DNA of 34,573 bases, taken from an uncultured Oscillospiraceae bacterium. GTDB lineage: Bacteria > Bacillota > Clostridia > Oscillospirales > Oscillospiraceae. Under the pieces are notes generated by a model. The model worked only from the letters and a program-made list of their open reading frames with translations. It was not told the origin of the DNA and made no database searches. This document shows positions 8,175 through 15,930 of this stretch, in pieces. The stretch is taken from assembly GCA_944385465.1 (NCBI GenBank), contig CALWXH010000018.1:1-34573 (forward strand). The letters run 5' to 3'. Made by a program: the position numbers and the translations under genes. Each line of letters starts with the position of its first letter. Position 1 is the stretch's first letter.

Positions 8175-8318
8175 TTACCACGGATCAAACCGCCCCTCGT
8201 ACCACACCGCTTCAAATTCTCCGTAGGTAGTACAAATATTGTTGTTCCACGGGGAGCATTCAACTTCTTCCATCCACCTGGCTTTTATCCACTCATTGCT
8301 CCGTAACGTTCCTTCCAC
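8175..8318 (-). CDS. Possible 47-residue ORF upstream of the membrane protein
   Basis: A GTG-started frame with AGGGGG 8 nt upstream. It encodes an acidic, Trp-rich peptide including NEWIKARWMEEVE and ending in YEGRFDPW. Composition looks protein-like rather than random (five Trp, few Pro or Arg runs), unlike the usual shadow frames of this GC-rich genome. It lies in a 338-bp gap and would be cotranscribed with the membrane protein that follows. No family is recognised; it may be the tail of a broken gene. Confidence 0.4.
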   Translation of the reverse strand: MEGTLRSNEWIKARWMEEVECSPWNNNICTTYGEFEAVWYEGRFDPW

Positions 8319-8377
8319 ATTGGAATCCCCCTCTGCGTATCTTCACAAGCGTTTCGCAGAACCTCTCACCTATACAA

Positions 8378-8406
8378 ATTTTACCGCAGGCATCTCCTAT
8401 TGGAAA
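8378..8406 (-). promoter_or_regulatory. Promoter of the small ORF and membrane protein
   Basis: On the minus strand TTTCCA (8401-8406), 17 bp, TAAAAT (8378-8383). It stands about 60 bp before the GTG at 8318. Confidence 0.45.
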
Positions 8407-8446
8407 TGCTTTTTCCTGATCAGCTCATGCACCCAGATCACGCCAT

Positions 8447-8481
8447 CAAAAACCGAGCCCGGCTTCCTGAGAAGCCGGGCT
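8447..8481 (-). terminator. Terminator of the corA-type gene
   Basis: On the minus strand AGCCCGGCTTC pairs perfectly with GAAGCCGGGCT around TCAG, followed by CGGTTTTTG. Confidence 0.88.
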
Positions 8482-8490
8482 GTTTTCGCG

Positions 8491-9417
8491 TCAGAACAGA
8501 TTTCTCTTCTTCAGGATCACCGCCAGGATGACGATGATGGCCACCGAGATCAGCAGGGGCACCCACCAGAAGTGGTCCAGGGGAAGGTTGGCCACGTTCA
8601 TGCCGTAGAAGCCGAAGACGATGTTGGGCACCGTCATGAGGATGGTGATGGAGGTGAGCACCTTCATGATCACGTTCAGGTTGTTGGAGATGACGCTGGC
8701 GAAGGCGTCCATCATCCCCGAGATGATGGAGGAGTAGATCTGGGCCATCTCGATGGCCTGGCGCACCTCGATGAGCACGTCCTCCAGAAGGTCGTGATCC
8801 TCCTCGTACAGGGTGACGATGCGCCCCCGGAGGATCTTCTCCAGGGTGACCTCGTTGGCCTTCAGGGAGGTGTTGAAGTAGACCAGGGATTTCTCCAGGT
8901 CCAGCAGCTGGATGAGCTCCTTGTTCCGCTGGGACTTGTACAGCTGCCGCTCCATGTAGTTGTAGGTCTTGTCGATCTGTTTCAGATACTGCAGATACCG
9001 CTTGGCCACCAGCAGCAGGATATTCAGGATGAACCGGGTGCGCTGCTGGGTGCGCACGTCCTTCACCAGTCCATCCTGGAGATCCCGCACCACCGAGGTC
9101 TCCTTCAGGCACACGGTGATGATGTGCCGGTCGGTGACGATGATGCCCAGGGGGAGGGTGGAGTACACCACGCCGGTGTCGTCCTTCTCCATGGCGGGGG
9201 TGTCCACAATGATGAGGGTCTGGCCGTCCTCGCTGTCAATGCGGGAGGTCTCCTCCTCGTCCAGGGCGGCCCGCAGGAAGGTGGGCTCCACCCCCAGGGT
9301 GGCGGACACGGTTTTCAGCTCGTCCTCGCTGGGGTAGACCAGGTTCACCCAGCAGCCGTCCTCCACGGCGTCCAGCCGGGTGATCTTCCCGTCGATGGTT
9401 TTGTAAATGTTGAGCAT
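8491..9417 (-). CDS. corA: CorA-like divalent cation (Mg2+) transporter
   Basis: 308 residues, typical CorA length. The N-terminal cytoplasmic domain is followed by the long stalk helix (about 140-245) and two C-terminal membrane helices. Between them is the pore signature YGMN, in FGFYGMNVANLP, which marks the CorA/MRS2/ZntB superfamily. CorA forms pentameric channels for Mg2+, Co2+ or Ni2+; ion preference cannot be read here. The start is ATG 9417 with a weak AAAGG site; the frame extending to 9513 runs through the leader hairpin. It is transcribed from a promoter 235 nt upstream, leaving a long structured leader that may control expression. Confidence 0.92.
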   Translation of the reverse strand: MLNIYKTIDGKITRLDAVEDGCWVNLVYPSEDELKTVSATLGVEPTFLRAALDEEETSRIDSEDGQTLIIVDTPAMEKDDTGVVYSTLPLGIIVTDRHIITVCLKETSVVRDLQDGLVKDVRTQQRTRFILNILLLVAKRYLQYLKQIDKTYNYMERQLYKSQRNKELIQLLDLEKSLVYFNTSLKANEVTLEKILRGRIVTLYEEDHDLLEDVLIEVRQAIEMAQIYSSIISGMMDAFASVISNNLNVIMKVLTSITILMTVPNIVFGFYGMNVANLPLDHFWWVPLLISVAIIVILAVILKKRNLF

Positions 9418-9435
9418 TGACTTCACGCCTTTCCC

Positions 9436-9471
9436 GGAACCGCGCGGGCAGCAAAAAGCCCGTGCGGTTCC
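9436..9471 (-). promoter_or_regulatory. Stable hairpin just before the corA ribosome site
   Basis: A 14-bp stem (GGAACCGCGCGGGC with GCCCGTGCGGTTCC, one G-T pair) encloses an 8-nt loop and ends about 18 nt before the start codon. It lacks a following T run, so it is more likely to affect translation or RNA stability than to terminate. Confidence 0.55.
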
Positions 9472-9506
9472 GCTTTGTCTGGCCTCCATGAGCGCATGGG
9501 GCAGCG

Positions 9507-9546
9507 GGCGCACGGGAGCGGAAAAGTCCGGCTCAGCGGGTGCGCC
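9507..9546 (-). promoter_or_regulatory. Second stem in the corA leader
   Basis: GGCGCAC (9507-9513) pairs perfectly with GTGCGCC (9540-9546). It lies in the 235-nt leader upstream of the strong hairpin. The leader does not match what I know of the M-box or NiCo riboswitch cores. Confidence 0.35.
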
Positions 9547-9658
9547 GCGATGGGTTGATGGTACAACTTCGGCCTATGGGATCGCCTGTCACGACGCATT
9601 CCACTTCCTTTCCCTTCAGGTTCCGGGCAGGGCGGCCCGGTTCAGCTCGTACAGATCT

Positions 9659-9687
9659 ATTATATTCCCCCCGGGCCGTCTTTGCAA
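9659..9687 (-). promoter_or_regulatory. Promoter of the corA-type gene
   Basis: On the minus strand TTGCAA (9682-9687), 17 bp, TATAAT (9659-9664). Initiation near 9652 would give a leader of about 235 nt. Confidence 0.6.
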
Positions 9688-9760
9688 GACAGAAGTCTTG
9701 TAAAAACTCCGCAAACTCCCCCCTCCCCTGCGCCCCGCCGTCACCCCTCCCCCCGCCGGG

Positions 9761-9768
9761 CATAGACT
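9761..9768 (+). promoter_or_regulatory. Possible sporulation (sigma-E/K type) -10 box before dpaA
   Basis: CATAGACT matches 7 of 8 positions of the sigma-E -10 consensus CATACAMT and resembles the sigma-K box. An AC dinucleotide lies 16 bp upstream, as in sigma-K promoters. In Bacillus the dipicolinate synthase operon is made in the mother cell, so the position fits. Weak evidence on its own. Confidence 0.35.
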
Positions 9769-9815
9769 GGGAATGGAACGCATCCGGAAACGACGGCGGA
9801 ACGGGGGAGGTTGCC

Positions 9816-10679
9816 ATGCTGCGGACAAAGAATTTCTGGGTCATTGGGGGGGACCGGCGCCAGGCGGCGCTGGCCGGGCTGCTGGCGGAGGACGGCCACG
9901 GGGTACATACCTTCGCCCTGGAGCAGGTCCAGGGCCTGAACTGCCAGCAGACGCTGGACGGCGCCCGTCTGGCCCACTGCGTGATCCTGCCCCTCCCCGC
10001 CGGGGACGGCCAGGGCCGCCTGAACGCCCCCCTCTCCGCCGTGCGCTGTCCCCTGGGGGAGATCCTGAGCATGCTGCGCCCCGGACAGCTGGTGTGCGCC
10101 GGCATGGCGGACGAGGGGCTGCGCGCCCTGGCCCGGGAGCATGGGGTGACCCTGCGGGACTACTTCGCCCGGGAGGAGCTGGCGGCGCGCAACGCCGTGG
10201 CCACCGCGGAGGGGGCCATCCAGATCGCCCTGGAGGAGCTGCCCATCACCCTCCACGAGGCCCGGGTGCTGGTGCTGGGCTTCGGCCGCCTGGGCCAGGC
10301 CCTCTCCCCCAGGCTGCGCGCCCTGGGCGCCAGGGTCTGGGTGGCCGCCCGCAGCTATCACCAGCGGGCGCTGGCCCAGGGCATGGGGCTGGAGGCGGAC
10401 GGGTTGGCGGACCTGCGCGACTGGCTGTGCAGCTTTGACCTGCTGGTGAACACCGTCCCCGCCCCCATCCTGGGGCTGGAGGAGCTGTCGGCCCTGAAGG
10501 AGGGGGCGCTGGTCCTGGACCTGGCCTCCCGCCCCGGCGGCGTGGACTGGGAGAGCGCCAGGGCGCTGGGGGTACGCGCGGTACACGCCCTGTCCCTGCC
10601 GGGGAAGACCGCCCCGGTCACCGCCGGCCGGTACATCCAGGAGACGGTCTATCATATCATGGAAGAGTTAGGAGTGTGA
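9816..10679 (+). CDS. dpaA: Dipicolinate synthase subunit A
   Basis: 287 residues. The protein has an N-terminal dipicolinate synthase domain (VIGGDRRQAALAGLLAEDGH at 9-28) and a C-terminal NAD(P)-binding Rossmann domain with GFGRLG at 155-160. With DpaB it oxidises the dihydroxy-tetrahydrodipicolinate product of the lysine pathway to dipicolinic acid in the mother cell; the acid fills the spore core with Ca2+. The start at ATG 9816 follows GGGGGAGG by 5 nt; the longer frame from 9540 overlaps the corA promoter. The stop codon nearly touches dpaB, so the two are coupled. Subunit order and lengths match those of other spore formers. Confidence 0.95.
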   Translation: MLRTKNFWVIGGDRRQAALAGLLAEDGHGVHTFALEQVQGLNCQQTLDGARLAHCVILPLPAGDGQGRLNAPLSAVRCPLGEILSMLRPGQLVCAGMADEGLRALAREHGVTLRDYFAREELAARNAVATAEGAIQIALEELPITLHEARVLVLGFGRLGQALSPRLRALGARVWVAARSYHQRALAQGMGLEADGLADLRDWLCSFDLLVNTVPAPILGLEELSALKEGALVLDLASRPGGVDWESARALGVRAVHALSLPGKTAPVTAGRYIQETVYHIMEELGV

Positions 10680-10681
10680 CT

Positions 10682-11272
10682 ATGGAACAGCTGAACATGG
10701 GGTTCGCCTTCTGTGGATCCTTCTGCACCATGCACCGGGCGCTGGACGCCCTGGAGGACGCCGCGGGCCGGTACACCCGGATCGTGCCCATCGTCTCGGA
10801 GCGGGTGGCCGCCACCGACACCCGGTTTGGCAACGCCCACGACTTCATGCGGGAGATGGAGCGCATCTGCCGCCGCCGGGTGATCGCCACCGTGGAGCAG
10901 GCCGAACCCCTGGGGCCCAAGGAGCCGCTGGACATTCTGGTGATCTGCCCCTGCACCGGGAACACTCTGGGCAAGCTGGCCGGCGGCGTCACGGACAGCG
11001 CCGTGACCATGGCGGCCAAGGCCCATCTGAGAAACGGCCGCCCGGTGGTGCTGGCCATCGCCACCAACGACGGCCTGGGCGGCGCGGCGGCCAACATCGG
11101 CGCGCTGCTGGCCCGGAAAAACATCTACTTTGTCCCCTTCGGCCAGGACGACTGCAAGAACAAGCCCACCTCCCTGGTGTCCGACTTCTCCCTGATCCCC
11201 CAGACCGTCCGGGCCGCCCTGCAGGGGGAGCAGCTCCAGCCGCTGCTGCTCCCTGCTTCAGAGAAGAGATAG
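10682..11272 (+). CDS. dpaB: Dipicolinate synthase subunit B (flavoprotein)
   Basis: 196 residues with a flavoprotein (SpoVFB/UbiX-like) fold: GFAFCGSFCTM at 7-17 in the nucleotide-binding loop, then CPCTGNTLGKLAGGVTDSAV, well conserved in DpaB. It works with DpaA to make dipicolinic acid. The chosen start is ATG 10682, 7 nt after AGGAG; a GTG at 10676 overlaps the dpaA stop and is an alternative. No terminator is visible after the stop: repeat copy 2 begins at once, so dpaAB transcripts would run into it. Confidence 0.95.
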   Translation: MEQLNMGFAFCGSFCTMHRALDALEDAAGRYTRIVPIVSERVAATDTRFGNAHDFMREMERICRRRVIATVEQAEPLGPKEPLDILVICPCTGNTLGKLAGGVTDSAVTMAAKAHLRNGRPVVLAIATNDGLGGAAANIGALLARKNIYFVPFGQDDCKNKPTSLVSDFSLIPQTVRAALQGEQLQPLLLPASEKR

Positions 11273-11388
11273 GGAGATTCCTTCCGCCTTTGGTTTGCCG
11301 GTTTCCGCACCGGCAGTGCGTCCCGGATTTCGCCCGGAGGGTTCCGGCAAGCCCTTTGGCTTTTGCCGGTTCTCGCACCGGCGGGCGA

Positions 11389-11418
11389 GGTACTTTCTCT
11401 TGCACCAGAGAAAGTACC
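11389..11418. repeat. Left boundary palindrome of repeat copy 2
   Basis: GGTACTTTCTCT and AGAGAAAGTACC arms enclose TGCACC. The same arms and loop occur at 34522-34553. Confidence 0.88.
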
Positions 11419-11792
11419 CAAAGAGGGTGTATAGGGGGCGAACCCCCTATGTACCCCCCTGTTCAGTAGATCTGCGTCCGTCTCTTTCCGGCGTCCTGGA
11501 CCCGCGGTTGCAGCAATTCCCTCGACGGCCTCCGGCCTGCTGCATCCGTATGCTTTGGTTGTTGCGCCCCACCAAGGCGCCTGGAATAGCGTAGCACTTC
11601 GGTACCTGCGCCGTTAGGGGTGCGGGCCCGCAGGCTTGAACACCCGCACCAGGCGCCCATAGGCGGCGCAGAAGTGCGACAGGTTTAGTCGGCAAAAGGC
11701 CGGGGGCCGCCGTGCGTGGCAGGTAGTGTCAGCAGGTGCGCGCCGGAAAGAGAACGCTGCACCGATTCTGCGCCCCCGTAAAACGGGGGTTC

Positions 11793-11859
11793 TTAGGGGG
11801 TAAGCCCTGCGTACGAGGGACGCCCTTTGTCCCGAGTTAAGCCGGGCTTACGCCCCTAA
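11793..11859 (+). ncRNA. Distal arm of the repeat core, copy 2 (candidate RNA domain)
   Basis: TTAGGGG pairs with CCCCTAA, then after one bulged G, GTAAGCCC pairs with GGGCTTAC without mismatch. The inner hairpin GGGAC/GTCCC carries the loop GCCCTTT (11822-11828). Confidence 0.65.
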
Positions 11860-12019
11860 GCCGCCCTTTGGTTCCTTTCGGGCGGCGCCGAAAGGAACTC
11901 GCCCTCAGGCGAAACTGAGAACGCGCCTGTCGGGGCGGGACCCGACAAACCCAAGGGCTTGCCGGAACTCTCCGGCAAAAGGAGGGGGATCAGGGGCATG
12001 GCCCCTATGCGGGCTTTTG

Positions 12020-12047
12020 CCTACTTTTCTCCCGCGAGAAAAGTAGG
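12020..12047. repeat. Second right boundary palindrome in copy 2
   Basis: CCTACTTTTCTC and GAGAAAAGTAGG enclose CCGC and are followed by TCGCCC/GGGCGA. The arms are identical to those of the copy 1 right end at 495-522. Confidence 0.88.
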
Positions 12048-12168
12048 TCGCCCTTCCGGGCGAAACCGGCACCCAAAGGGCTCCGGGCACCCCCGGGAAG
12101 AGAGAAGGGTTCCAACAACGGAGTATCTCCTATCTCCTATCTCCTCCCTCCTATCTGAAAATGCGGGA

Positions 12169-12197
12169 TTGCTTTTCCTGTCAAGACAGCTTATAAT
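12169..12197 (+). promoter_or_regulatory. Promoter of the pncB-mtnN-luxS operon
   Basis: TTGCTT (12169-12174), 17 bp, TATAAT (12192-12197), ending 30 bp before the GTG start. It lies just outside the right edge of repeat copy 2, so the repeat separates this operon from dpaAB. Confidence 0.65.
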
Positions 12198-12227
12198 CTT
12201 CTCAATACCGTAAGAGGGGGAATCCCT

Positions 12228-13658
12228 GTGAAACACGACATCAACTACACCATGCTCACCGACTTCTACGAGCTGACCATGGGCAACGGCTACTTCCAGA
12301 CCGGCCTGGCCGACCGGATCTGCTACTTTGACGTGTTCTTCCGCAGCGTGCCCGACGGGGGCGGCTTCGCCATCGCCGCCGGGCTGGACCAGGTCATCCG
12401 CTACATCCAGGACCTGCGCTTTGACCGGGAGGACGTGGACTTCCTGCGCTCCAAGGGGATGTTCAGCGAGGAATTCCTCCAGTACCTGCTGGACTTCCGC
12501 TTCACCGGCGACATCTGGGCGGTGCCCGAGGGCACCCCCATCTTCCCCCGGGAGCCCATCCTCACCGTGCGGGCCCCCGCCATCCAGGCCCAGTTCATCG
12601 AGACCTATCTGCTGCTGGCCCTGAACCACCAGTCCCTCATCGCCACCAAGTCCAACCGCATTGTCCGGGCGGCGGAGGGCCGGGCCGTCTCCGAGTTCGG
12701 CTCCCGCCGGGCCCAGGGGGCGGACGGGGCCCTGCTGGGGGCCCGGGCCAGCTATATCGCCGGCTGCGCCGGCACCGCCTGCGCCATGGCCGACCAGATG
12801 TTCCACACCCCCGCCACCGGCACCATGGCCCACTCCTGGGTGCAGATGTTCCCCGACGAGTACACCGCCTTCAAAACCTACTGCCAGGTCTACCCCCACG
12901 CCGCCACCCTGCTGGTGGACACCTACAGCGTGCTCCACTCCGGCGTGCCCAACGCCATCCGGGTGTTCCAGGAGCTGGGCATCACCAGCGGCGGCATCCG
13001 CATCGACTCCGGCGACCTGGCCTACCTGTCCCGGAAGGCCCGGAAGATGCTGGACGACGCGGGGCTGCCCGGCATCAAGATCATCGCCTCCAACTCCCTG
13101 GACGAGTATATCATCCGGGACCTCATCACCCAGGGCGCCCGCATCGACGGCTTCGGCGTGGGGGAGCGGCTGATCACCTCCAAGAGCGAGCCGGTGTTCG
13201 GCGGGGTGTACAAGCTGGCCGCCATTGAGGACGAGGCCGGGCGCATCATCCCCAAGATCAAGATCAGCGAGAACCCCGCCAAAATGACCATCCCCCACTT
13301 CAAGAAGGTCTACCGCCTGTTTGAAAACGCCACCGGCAAGGCCATGGCCGACTACCTGTGCCTCCACGACGAGCAGCCCGACTTCACCCATCCCCTGGAG
13401 CTGTTCGACCCGGAGGCCACCTGGAAGCGCAAGACGGTGACCGACTTCACCGCCGTCCCCCTGCTGGTGCCCATCTTCCAAAACGGCCAGCTGGTGTACC
13501 GGGCTCCGTCCATCAACGACATCCGCTCCTACTGCGTGCGCCAGGTGGACAGCCTGTGGGACGAGGTCAAGCGCTTTGAAAACCCCCACAACTACTATGT
13601 GGACCTGTCCCAGAAGCTGTGGGATGTGCGGGCCGGCCTGCTGGCCGCCCAGCGGTAA
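12228..13658 (+). CDS. pncB: Nicotinate phosphoribosyltransferase
   Basis: 476 residues, matching the long bacterial NAPRTase type. N-terminal MLTDFYELTMGNGYFQTGL, the FGSRRAQG segment and IRIDSGDLAYLSRKAR are family signatures; the last lies in the phosphoribosyl-binding barrel. It converts nicotinate and PRPP to nicotinate mononucleotide with ATP, feeding NAD salvage in the cytoplasm. The start is GTG 12228, 7 nt after AGAGGGGG. Only 6 nt separate it from the nucleosidase gene, so it heads a three-gene operon with its own promoter. A nicotinamide-type enzyme is less likely given the DFYELTM start typical of NAPRTase. Confidence 0.93.
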   Translation: MKHDINYTMLTDFYELTMGNGYFQTGLADRICYFDVFFRSVPDGGGFAIAAGLDQVIRYIQDLRFDREDVDFLRSKGMFSEEFLQYLLDFRFTGDIWAVPEGTPIFPREPILTVRAPAIQAQFIETYLLLALNHQSLIATKSNRIVRAAEGRAVSEFGSRRAQGADGALLGARASYIAGCAGTACAMADQMFHTPATGTMAHSWVQMFPDEYTAFKTYCQVYPHAATLLVDTYSVLHSGVPNAIRVFQELGITSGGIRIDSGDLAYLSRKARKMLDDAGLPGIKIIASNSLDEYIIRDLITQGARIDGFGVGERLITSKSEPVFGGVYKLAAIEDEAGRIIPKIKISENPAKMTIPHFKKVYRLFENATGKAMADYLCLHDEQPDFTHPLELFDPEATWKRKTVTDFTAVPLLVPIFQNGQLVYRAPSINDIRSYCVRQVDSLWDEVKRFENPHNYYVDLSQKLWDVRAGLLAAQR

Positions 13659-13664
13659 CCCGGC

Positions 13665-14321
13665 ATGAGAGCCCTTCTCTTCGCCATGGACAAGGAGCTG
13701 GCCCCTCCTTTCACCGGCGGGCAGCCGGTGGACAACCCCGCCGGCCTCCCCCTGCGGCAGCTGAGGGAGGACCTGCTGGTGTGCGTGTCCGGGGTGGGCA
13801 AGGTGAACGCCGCCCTGGCCGCCCAGTTTCTCATGGACCGCTTCCCCATCCGGGAGCTGTGGAACGCCGGGGTGGCCGGCTGCTTCCGGCCCCTGGCCGT
13901 GGGCACTCTGGTGTGCGCCACCGCCTGCGTGCAGCACGACCTGGACGTGTTCGGCGACCCGCCGGGGCAGGTGCCCGTGGTGGAGCGGGTCTTTCTCCCC
14001 TGCGCCCGGCCGGAGGAGGACGCGGCCCGGCTGGCCGCCGCCGGCCTGCCCTGTACTACCGGGGTGGTGGCCAGCGGGGACTGGTTCGGCCGGGACCTCC
14101 CCCGGGCCCACGCCATCCGGGACCGGTTCGGCGCCCTGATGTGCGACATGGAGGCGGGGGCCGCCGCCCAGGTGTGCCTGCGCAATCATGTGCCCTTCCG
14201 CTGTGTGAAGGTGGTGTCCGACCACCTGGACAACCCGGCCCAGTACCAGCAGTACCAGGCCAATCTGCCCGGCGCCGTGGCCCGGCTGAGCCGCGCGCTG
14301 GAGCTTCTTCTGGAGGTTTGA
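13665..14321 (+). CDS. mtnN: 5'-methylthioadenosine/S-adenosylhomocysteine nucleosidase family protein
   Basis: 218 residues, close to the usual 230. Family features in order: MDKELAPP (catalytic Glu in the usual MDxE position), SGVGKVNAALAAQF, NAGVAGCF, SGDWF, DMEAGAAAQVC and VVSDHLD, which carries the catalytic Asp. It should remove adenine from S-adenosylhomocysteine (and methylthioadenosine), giving S-ribosylhomocysteine for LuxS, whose gene follows directly. The sequence is somewhat divergent and the ribosome site weak, so translation probably couples to pncB 6 nt upstream. A futalosine nucleosidase is an alternative within the superfamily, but the luxS neighbour argues for this role. 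Confidence 0.85.
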   Translation: MRALLFAMDKELAPPFTGGQPVDNPAGLPLRQLREDLLVCVSGVGKVNAALAAQFLMDRFPIRELWNAGVAGCFRPLAVGTLVCATACVQHDLDVFGDPPGQVPVVERVFLPCARPEEDAARLAAAGLPCTTGVVASGDWFGRDLPRAHAIRDRFGALMCDMEAGAAAQVCLRNHVPFRCVKVVSDHLDNPAQYQQYQANLPGAVARLSRALELLLEV

Positions 14322-14324
14322 ACC

Positions 14325-14783
14325 ATGGAACCCATCGCCAGTTTTCAGGTGGATCACCGCACCCTGAACCCCGGGCTGTACCTGTCCCGGCGGGACGGCA
14401 GCGTCATCACCTTTGACCTGCGCTTCAAAAAGCCCAACACCGGGGATCTGCTCACCAACGCCCAGCTGCACTCGGTGGAGCACATCATCGCCACCCTGCT
14501 GCGCAACAGCCCGCAAAAGGACGCCGTGGTCTACTTCGGCCCCATGGGCTGCCAGACCGGGTTCTACTTCCTCTTTGACGGGGACAGGCTGTCCCTGGCG
14601 GAGGCGGTAAAACTGCTGCGGGAGGTCTTTGCCGCCGGCGCCGCCTGGCAGGGGGACATGCCCGGAAAGAGCGAGGCGGAGTGCGGCAACTACCGCAACC
14701 TCAGCGTGGAGCTGGCCCGGGCCCAGTGCGGCTATTACGCCGGCCTCATCGCCCACTGGGACGTGGAACAGCTGGCCTATTGA
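14325..14783 (+). CDS. luxS: S-ribosylhomocysteine lyase (autoinducer-2 synthesis)
   Basis: 152 residues, standard LuxS length. The metal site is visible: His49 and His53 in HSVEH with catalytic Glu52, and Cys120 in ECGNYRN as the third ligand. Cys76 in PMGCQTGFY is the catalytic cysteine. The enzyme splits S-ribosylhomocysteine to homocysteine and DPD, the precursor of autoinducer-2. The start ATG 14325 follows GGAGG by 9 nt and lies 3 nt past the mtnN stop. It takes the mtnN product, so the two genes form a complete SAH recycling pair. Confidence 0.96.
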   Translation: MEPIASFQVDHRTLNPGLYLSRRDGSVITFDLRFKKPNTGDLLTNAQLHSVEHIIATLLRNSPQKDAVVYFGPMGCQTGFYFLFDGDRLSLAEAVKLLREVFAAGAAWQGDMPGKSEAECGNYRNLSVELARAQCGYYAGLIAHWDVEQLAY

Positions 14784-14786
14784 CAC

Positions 14787-14826
14787 AAAGAGCCATCCCC
14801 CACCGGCGTGGGGGATGGCTCTTTTG
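14787..14826. terminator. Bidirectional terminator between luxS and the LysR gene
   Basis: AAAGAGCCATCCCCCAC pairs perfectly with GTGGGGGATGGCTCTTT around CGGC; A and T runs flank both sides, so it can serve the two convergent genes. Confidence 0.93.
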
Positions 14827-14831
14827 TCGTC

Positions 14832-15758
14832 TTATTCCGGCTCTGCCTCTCCCGCCTGGGAGAGCGGCCCGCCGGTGTGTCCCTCCACCAGCTCCATGAA
14901 CAGGGCGATGGCCGGGTTGTAATTCACCCTGCGCCACGCCATGGTGATGTCATGCCCCCGGGTCTCCACCGTGGGCAGCTCCCGGATCACCACGTCCGGG
15001 TTGAACCGCTCAATGGTCCGGTTGGTGGTCACCGCCACCCCCCGGCCCATCTGCACCCACAGCAGGACGTCCTCCATCTTGTCCACCTGGACCATCTCCC
15101 CGTGGATTCCGTTCTTCTCCAGCAGGTTGGCGATATACTGATACCCCTCTTCGCTCACCCAGCGGCCCAGCTGGACAAACCGCTCCTGGCGCAGGTCGGA
15201 CAGGGCGATGTCCGCCGCCCCGGCCAGGGGGTGATCCCGGTTGAGCATGATGCAGGAGTCAAACTTCTGCACGTTCACCGCCATCAGGTCGGGCTTGTCA
15301 AACAGGGAGAAGCCATAGGTGCAGATCAGGTCCAGCTCATCCCGGTACAGCCGCTCCGGCAGTTCCCCCAGGGAGAACCGCTCCAGGGTCAGGAGGATCT
15401 GGGGATAGCGCCGCTGGAACTCGTCCACCACCGGGGGAAACAGCTCCGAGATGTCATACACGTCCAGGATGCCCACCCGCAGCCGGCCCTGGAACCCCTG
15501 GTTGGCGCTGCGGGCGTCCTCCACCAGGCCCTCATACCGCTTGAGCAGGTCGGGCAGGCCGTTGTACAGCACCGCGCCGCCGGGGGTGAGCTTCAGCGTC
15601 TTCTTGTCCCGGATAAACAGCCGGGTCCCCAGCTCCTCCTCCATGGACTGGATCTGGCGGCTCAGGGCGGGCTGGGTCATGAACAGGCTGCGGGCCGCCT
15701 CGGTGAAGCTCAGGCACCGGGCCGCCGCGATGAAGTATTTCATCTGGTTCAGGGTCAT
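14832..15758 (-). CDS. LysR-family transcriptional regulator
   Basis: 308 residues. The N-terminal winged helix-turn-helix (about 1-60) has FIAAARCLSFTEAARSLFMT and QPALSRQIQSMEEELGTRLF, classic LysR motifs. The remainder is a two-lobed substrate-binding domain for an unknown co-inducer. ATG 15758 follows GGGGGAG by 6 nt. It is divergent from the flavoprotein gene at 16002 with a 243-bp shared regulatory region; LysR proteins commonly activate the divergent gene, so that gene is the likely target. Confidence 0.93.
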   Translation of the reverse strand: MTLNQMKYFIAAARCLSFTEAARSLFMTQPALSRQIQSMEEELGTRLFIRDKKTLKLTPGGAVLYNGLPDLLKRYEGLVEDARSANQGFQGRLRVGILDVYDISELFPPVVDEFQRRYPQILLTLERFSLGELPERLYRDELDLICTYGFSLFDKPDLMAVNVQKFDSCIMLNRDHPLAGAADIALSDLRQERFVQLGRWVSEEGYQYIANLLEKNGIHGEMVQVDKMEDVLLWVQMGRGVAVTTNRTIERFNPDVVIRELPTVETRGHDITMAWRRVNYNPAIALFMELVEGHTGGPLSQAGEAEPE

Positions 15759-15779
15759 GCGATCTCCCCCTTTGGGGGG

Positions 15780-15808
15780 AGTATATCACATCCATGCTCT
15801 GTTTGCAA
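15780..15808 (-). promoter_or_regulatory. Promoter of the LysR gene
   Basis: On the minus strand TTGCAA (15803-15808), 17 bp, TATACT (15780-15785). Confidence 0.55.
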
Positions 15809-15930
15809 TTTTTTCATTCCCATTGCGCATACTGCTTTTCCCCGGGGACGCATTCTGTTTTCGCATGATGTCCATACCCTCCCGGCATAAACAGACAACA
15901 CAATTGCATGGTTGATCTGCCCGAAAGAAA

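Larger units (their letters stand above)
11273..12156 (+). repeat. Dispersed structured repeat, copy 2 (with two right ends)
   Basis: Left flank modules at 11273-11388 include TGCCGGT/ACCGGCG (11364-11370 with 11377-11383). The left palindrome is at 11389-11418, the 452-nt core at 11419-11870 and the first right palindrome at 11871-11898. About 120 nt further, a second right palindrome at 12020-12047 matches copy 1, preceded by GGGCTTTTG as in copy 1. The right edge is a run of TATCTCC units (about 12123-12155). This nested right end suggests one element recombined into another. The repeat fills the whole 955-bp gap between dpaB and the pncB-type gene; no gene is supported inside it. Confidence 0.88.

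Noticed and set aside
9418-9664. M-box or NiCo riboswitch in the corA leader
   Set aside because: The conserved cores I know for those classes are not visible; only generic stems remain.
11273-12156. Group II intron or insertion sequence for the repeat
   Set aside because: No reverse transcriptase or transposase frame and no recognisable intron domain V; the core does not match RNase P or tmRNA landmarks either.
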